Positions 5,421 through 7,981 of a stretch of DNA of 7,981 nt are shown here, one piece after another. Below the pieces are notes generated by a model, which saw nothing but the letters and a program-made list of their open reading frames with translations, did no database searches and was not told the origin of the DNA. The stretch is from Candidatus Nanohalarchaeota archaeon (lineage in GTDB: Archaea > EX4484-52): the NCBI GenBank assembly GCA_030632385.1, contig DAOVUW010000039.1, positions 1 to 7,981 on the forward strand, read 5' to 3'. The translations under genes were made by a program, and so were the position numbers. How positions within the stretch are numbered: the stretch's first letter is position 1; each line of letters begins with the position of its first letter.

Positions 5421-5428
5421 TTTAAATA
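5421..5428 (+). promoter_or_regulatory. Candidate TATA box of the DUF3160 lipoprotein gene
   Basis: TTTAAATA centred about 24.5 nt before ATG 5449, in the 33-nt gap after the methyltransferase stop. No Shine-Dalgarno is visible before the ATG. Spacing suits a leaderless transcript, so the lipoprotein gene may be transcribed on its own as well as by readthrough from upstream. Confidence 0.45.
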
Positions 5429-5448
5429 ATTGAGAATAATATAATCCT

Positions 5449-7914
5449 ATGAAACTAAGCATTAAACTTCTCTCAATATTTCTGATTGTTGCGCTTCTTT
5501 TTTTAAGTGGATGTGCAAAAGAAACCATCGTCCCGGATGATACTGTGCCTGTTGATGATTTAGGAAAAATAGATACAGGAACCCTGAAAATTCAGGCAGT
5601 TGATTTATCCAACATTCAGGACGAGAAATTAGATTTCGTAAAATATTATTCTCTAAATGAACTAAATATAGAATTAAAAACAGCTCAATATTCTCTTCCT
5701 GTTAAGACATCAGAAATATCAAACTATGCGGATTTTTCAGGCAAACTTTCTCTGGATTCCCAAGATTTGGAACTTTTGAAAAAAAACGGATTTGTAGTTG
5801 TAAAAAATCCATTTAATCAAAGAGAAGAAGACATAACCGAACCATACAATACATTAAAAGACAAAGAAATTCCTGTATTTATAACATCAGATTCTCTTTT
5901 ACATCTTTATCACATTCAGTTTGATGAGACTTTAAGACAGATTGAGGAAAGGGAGTTTTATGATGCTATCTGGGAAATTAGTAAAGAGTTGTTAGAAAAT
6001 TCAGAAAAAGACCGTCAAATATTGTTTGATTTGATGAGTGTAAAAAAATATACAGAAGAAAGTATTAAACCATACAGAGATAGATTAGAGGCATATAAAA
6101 GAAATATAGTTTATTTATCTGTCGGAATGGAATTGCTCAAGCCAACTTCTGAACAATTATGCGAAGGCACAGAATGGGAATGCGAAAGAAACGATGCTTA
6201 TTTCACACAGGAAGAATTAAACAAATACACTTTTGAAACACCTGATTTTGTAAAAGAAGAAGTCCAGAAAGAATTAGAATTGATAGAAAAGCACGAAGGA
6301 TTCTCAAATTCTCCGCTTTTTATTTACAAAGAAGATTATTCTCAATATGTTCCAAGAGGGCATTACACAAGGAGCGAGAAACTCAAAAATTATTTCAAGG
6401 CAATGATGTGGTATGGCAGAACTTCGATGCTTCTCAAAGGAACAGACCAAGTTGAAGCTGGGCAGGATTGCAGTGATTTCCCTCCATGCGAAGCGCTTAT
6501 TTCATTATACGACGCAAGAATTCAAACAATACAGGCAAGTTTAATTGCTTCTGAATTTGCCAAGAGCGAAGAATTAAAAAATAAATGGAACAGGATTTAT
6601 TCCGTAACAGCGTTTTATGTCGGGCTTTCCGATGATCTTGGTCCTTATGAATATTTGGAAGCGATGAATTTTGTGTTTGGAGATGAATTTAATCCAAATG
6701 ATTTGACAGAAGAAAATCTTGACAAATTGAAAGCAAAACTGGCAGAATACAGAAGTCCGGAAATATACGGAGGCACAGGAGAAGCCGCGCTTTGGCCGCC
6801 TTTTAGTCCGGAGCAGGCAGATGAAGTTTTAGAGCACACAAAAGGATTTAGATTAATGGGGCAAAGATTTATTCCGGATTCTTATATGTTTTCAAATCTG
6901 GTTTCACCTTATGTTGGAATTTATGCCGGAGAGGAATGTAATAAGGTTTTCACATGCGAGTATACAAATGGTGGACCTGCAAGAGTTTTCCCAAGAGGAT
7001 TGGATGCAATGTCTATATTGGGATCAAAAAGGGCAGAAGAAATTTTAGTTCAACTAGGAGATACGCAATATGAAGGCAAAGATAAAGAAAGAAATATAAT
7101 ATCTTATGAAACACAGTTAAACAATCTGAAAAAAGAATTTGATAATTTTACAAAAGCTGACTGGAATAAAAATCTTTACTGGTCATGGCTTTATGCACTA
7201 AAGCCGCTTCTAAAAGAATTTGGCGATGGCTATCCGACATTCATGCAAACAGAAGCATGGCAGGATAAAGAACTGACAAGCGCTTTGGCATCATGGAGCG
7301 AACTGCGGCATGATACAATTTTATATGCCAAACAAAGTTACACCATGACATTAAAGAGCAGTATGCCTCCGCCGGAAAAGCCAGTTGTCGGCTATGTGGA
7401 GCCTGTTCCTGAATTTTACAATAGGCTTTTGGCTTTGACAATAATGACAAACAAAGGTCTGGATGAAATGGATGTTCTTGACAGCTCGGCAAAATATAGA
7501 TTGGAAAACCTCGAAAAAATACTAGGGAAACTGGTCGAAATTTCAAAAAAAGAACTCCAAAACGAGGAACTTGAAAAAGAAGATTATGAATTTATCAAAA
7601 ATTTCGGCGATGAACTCAACTACGTTATTATAGATGTAGATGACAAAGCAAAAAAGACAACAATTATCGCGGATGTCCACACAGACCAGAATACGAAAAA
7701 AGTTTTGGAAGAAGGTGTCGGGTATGTTGAATTAATAGTTGTTGCATACAAGCTTCCTGATGGGAGAATATTGCTGGGTTCAGGACCTGTTATGAGTTAT
7801 TATGAATTCAAGCACCCGATGAGCGACAGGCTTACTGATGAAAAATGGAGAGATTTGTTAGAATCAAATCCTCCGGAAAAACCAGAGTGGACAGGCAGTT
7901 TTACAGCAGATTAA
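5449..7914 (+). CDS. DUF3160-family exported lipoprotein
   Basis: 821 residues. The N-terminus is a lipoprotein signal: basic MKLSIK, hydrophobic core (LLSIFLIVALLFL) and lipobox LSGC with C22 as the predicted lipidated residue, so the mature protein should be anchored outside the cytoplasmic membrane. The rest fits DUF3160 (PF11369) end to end: PVFITSDSLLHLYHIQFDETL (142-162), the YVPRGHYTRSEKLKNYFKAMMWYGR block (300-324), FPRGLDAMSILGS (514-526), TFMQTEAWQDKELTSALASWSELRHDTILYAKQSY (597-631), GYVEPVPEFYNRLL (648-661), ADVHTDQNTKKVLEEGVGY (741-759) and GPVMSYYEFKHPMSDRLTDEKW (779-800). Conserved His residues (H152, H155, H305, H621, H744) could be functional, but no activity is established for the family. 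The only other cysteines form three close pairs (238/245, 341/347, 497/503), likely disulfides. It looks intact and ends with TAA. Confidence 0.95.
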   Translation: MKLSIKLLSIFLIVALLFLSGCAKETIVPDDTVPVDDLGKIDTGTLKIQAVDLSNIQDEKLDFVKYYSLNELNIELKTAQYSLPVKTSEISNYADFSGKLSLDSQDLELLKKNGFVVVKNPFNQREEDITEPYNTLKDKEIPVFITSDSLLHLYHIQFDETLRQIEEREFYDAIWEISKELLENSEKDRQILFDLMSVKKYTEESIKPYRDRLEAYKRNIVYLSVGMELLKPTSEQLCEGTEWECERNDAYFTQEELNKYTFETPDFVKEEVQKELELIEKHEGFSNSPLFIYKEDYSQYVPRGHYTRSEKLKNYFKAMMWYGRTSMLLKGTDQVEAGQDCSDFPPCEALISLYDARIQTIQASLIASEFAKSEELKNKWNRIYSVTAFYVGLSDDLGPYEYLEAMNFVFGDEFNPNDLTEENLDKLKAKLAEYRSPEIYGGTGEAALWPPFSPEQADEVLEHTKGFRLMGQRFIPDSYMFSNLVSPYVGIYAGEECNKVFTCEYTNGGPARVFPRGLDAMSILGSKRAEEILVQLGDTQYEGKDKERNIISYETQLNNLKKEFDNFTKADWNKNLYWSWLYALKPLLKEFGDGYPTFMQTEAWQDKELTSALASWSELRHDTILYAKQSYTMTLKSSMPPPEKPVVGYVEPVPEFYNRLLALTIMTNKGLDEMDVLDSSAKYRLENLEKILGKLVEISKKELQNEELEKEDYEFIKNFGDELNYVIIDVDDKAKKTTIIADVHTDQNTKKVLEEGVGYVELIVVAYKLPDGRILLGSGPVMSYYEFKHPMSDRLTDEKWRDLLESNPPEKPEWTGSFTAD

Positions 7915-7981
7915 AAAACAAAATAAGAGGAAAAATCAAATTTGAATTTTAGGAAGTGTCAAACTCAAGTTCAATAAGAAA
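7915..7981. other. Downstream end of window, no gene seen
   Basis: A-rich stretch after the lipoprotein stop. It contains a 10-bp palindrome TCAAATTTGA at 7936-7945, no T tract or hairpin that would make a terminator on the plus strand, and no ORF with ATG. Confidence 0.4.

Noticed and set aside
7241..7546. 101-residue minus-strand ORF inside the lipoprotein gene
   Set aside because: It is antisense to strongly conserved DUF3160 blocks and has no independent support.
1..7981. tRNA, rRNA, CRISPR repeats, insertion sequences, toxin-antitoxin or defence genes
   Set aside because: Read by eye on both strands; no TPsiC-like arms, regularly spaced repeats, transposase motifs, terminal inverted repeats or defence-family motifs were found.

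Overview
The window is an AT-rich, gene-dense piece of chromosome, most likely from an uncultured archaeon (moderate confidence). Three things point that way. Several genes have a TATA-like box about 22-26 nt before the ATG with no room for a Shine-Dalgarno sequence, as in leaderless archaeal transcripts. The few Shine-Dalgarno-like sites are GGTGATC and GAGGT, which pair with the archaeal 16S 3' end. The protein set (a PurT with tail and insertions, a DUF3160 lipoprotein, isoprenylcysteine-methyltransferase-like membrane enzymes) is common in archaea but also occurs in bacteria, so it does not settle the domain alone. No rRNA, tRNA, CRISPR array, insertion sequence or integrase was seen.

Layout. 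(1) Positions 1-1310 hold two very AT-rich co-directional genes, 3 nt apart. The first is a 5'-truncated protein with an apparent beta-sandwich C-terminal domain. The second is a two-TM membrane protein whose frame is interrupted by a TGA at codon 71. Neither is a family I recognise. (2) 1311-1557 is a noncoding gap with strong C-over-G bias, ending in a likely purT promoter. (3) 1564-2919 is purT, formate-dependent GAR transformylase, standing alone without other purine genes. (4) 2979-3371 encodes a small two-TM protein with a recurring soluble N-terminal module. It may be preceded by a translated nine-codon leader ORF. (5) 3509-4174 (minus) and 4384-5415 (plus) are two divergent membrane methyltransferases that share a C-terminal ICMT/PEMT-type catalytic motif. 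The 209-nt region between them carries a duplicated TATA element and an 18-bp palindrome. (6) 5449-7914 is a full-length DUF3160 lipoprotein.

How the genes work together: purT is a housekeeping purine enzyme. The two methyltransferases are membrane enzymes of unknown substrate, possibly co-regulated from the shared intergenic region. The DUF3160 protein is an exported, lipid-anchored protein that follows the larger methyltransferase by 33 nt but seems to have its own TATA box. I do not see a coherent new defence or metabolic system. The points most worth a second look are the in-frame TGA in the 693-1310 gene, the putative coupled leader ORF before 2979, the architecture of the divergent methyltransferase promoter region, and the three local cysteine pairs in the DUF3160 protein.
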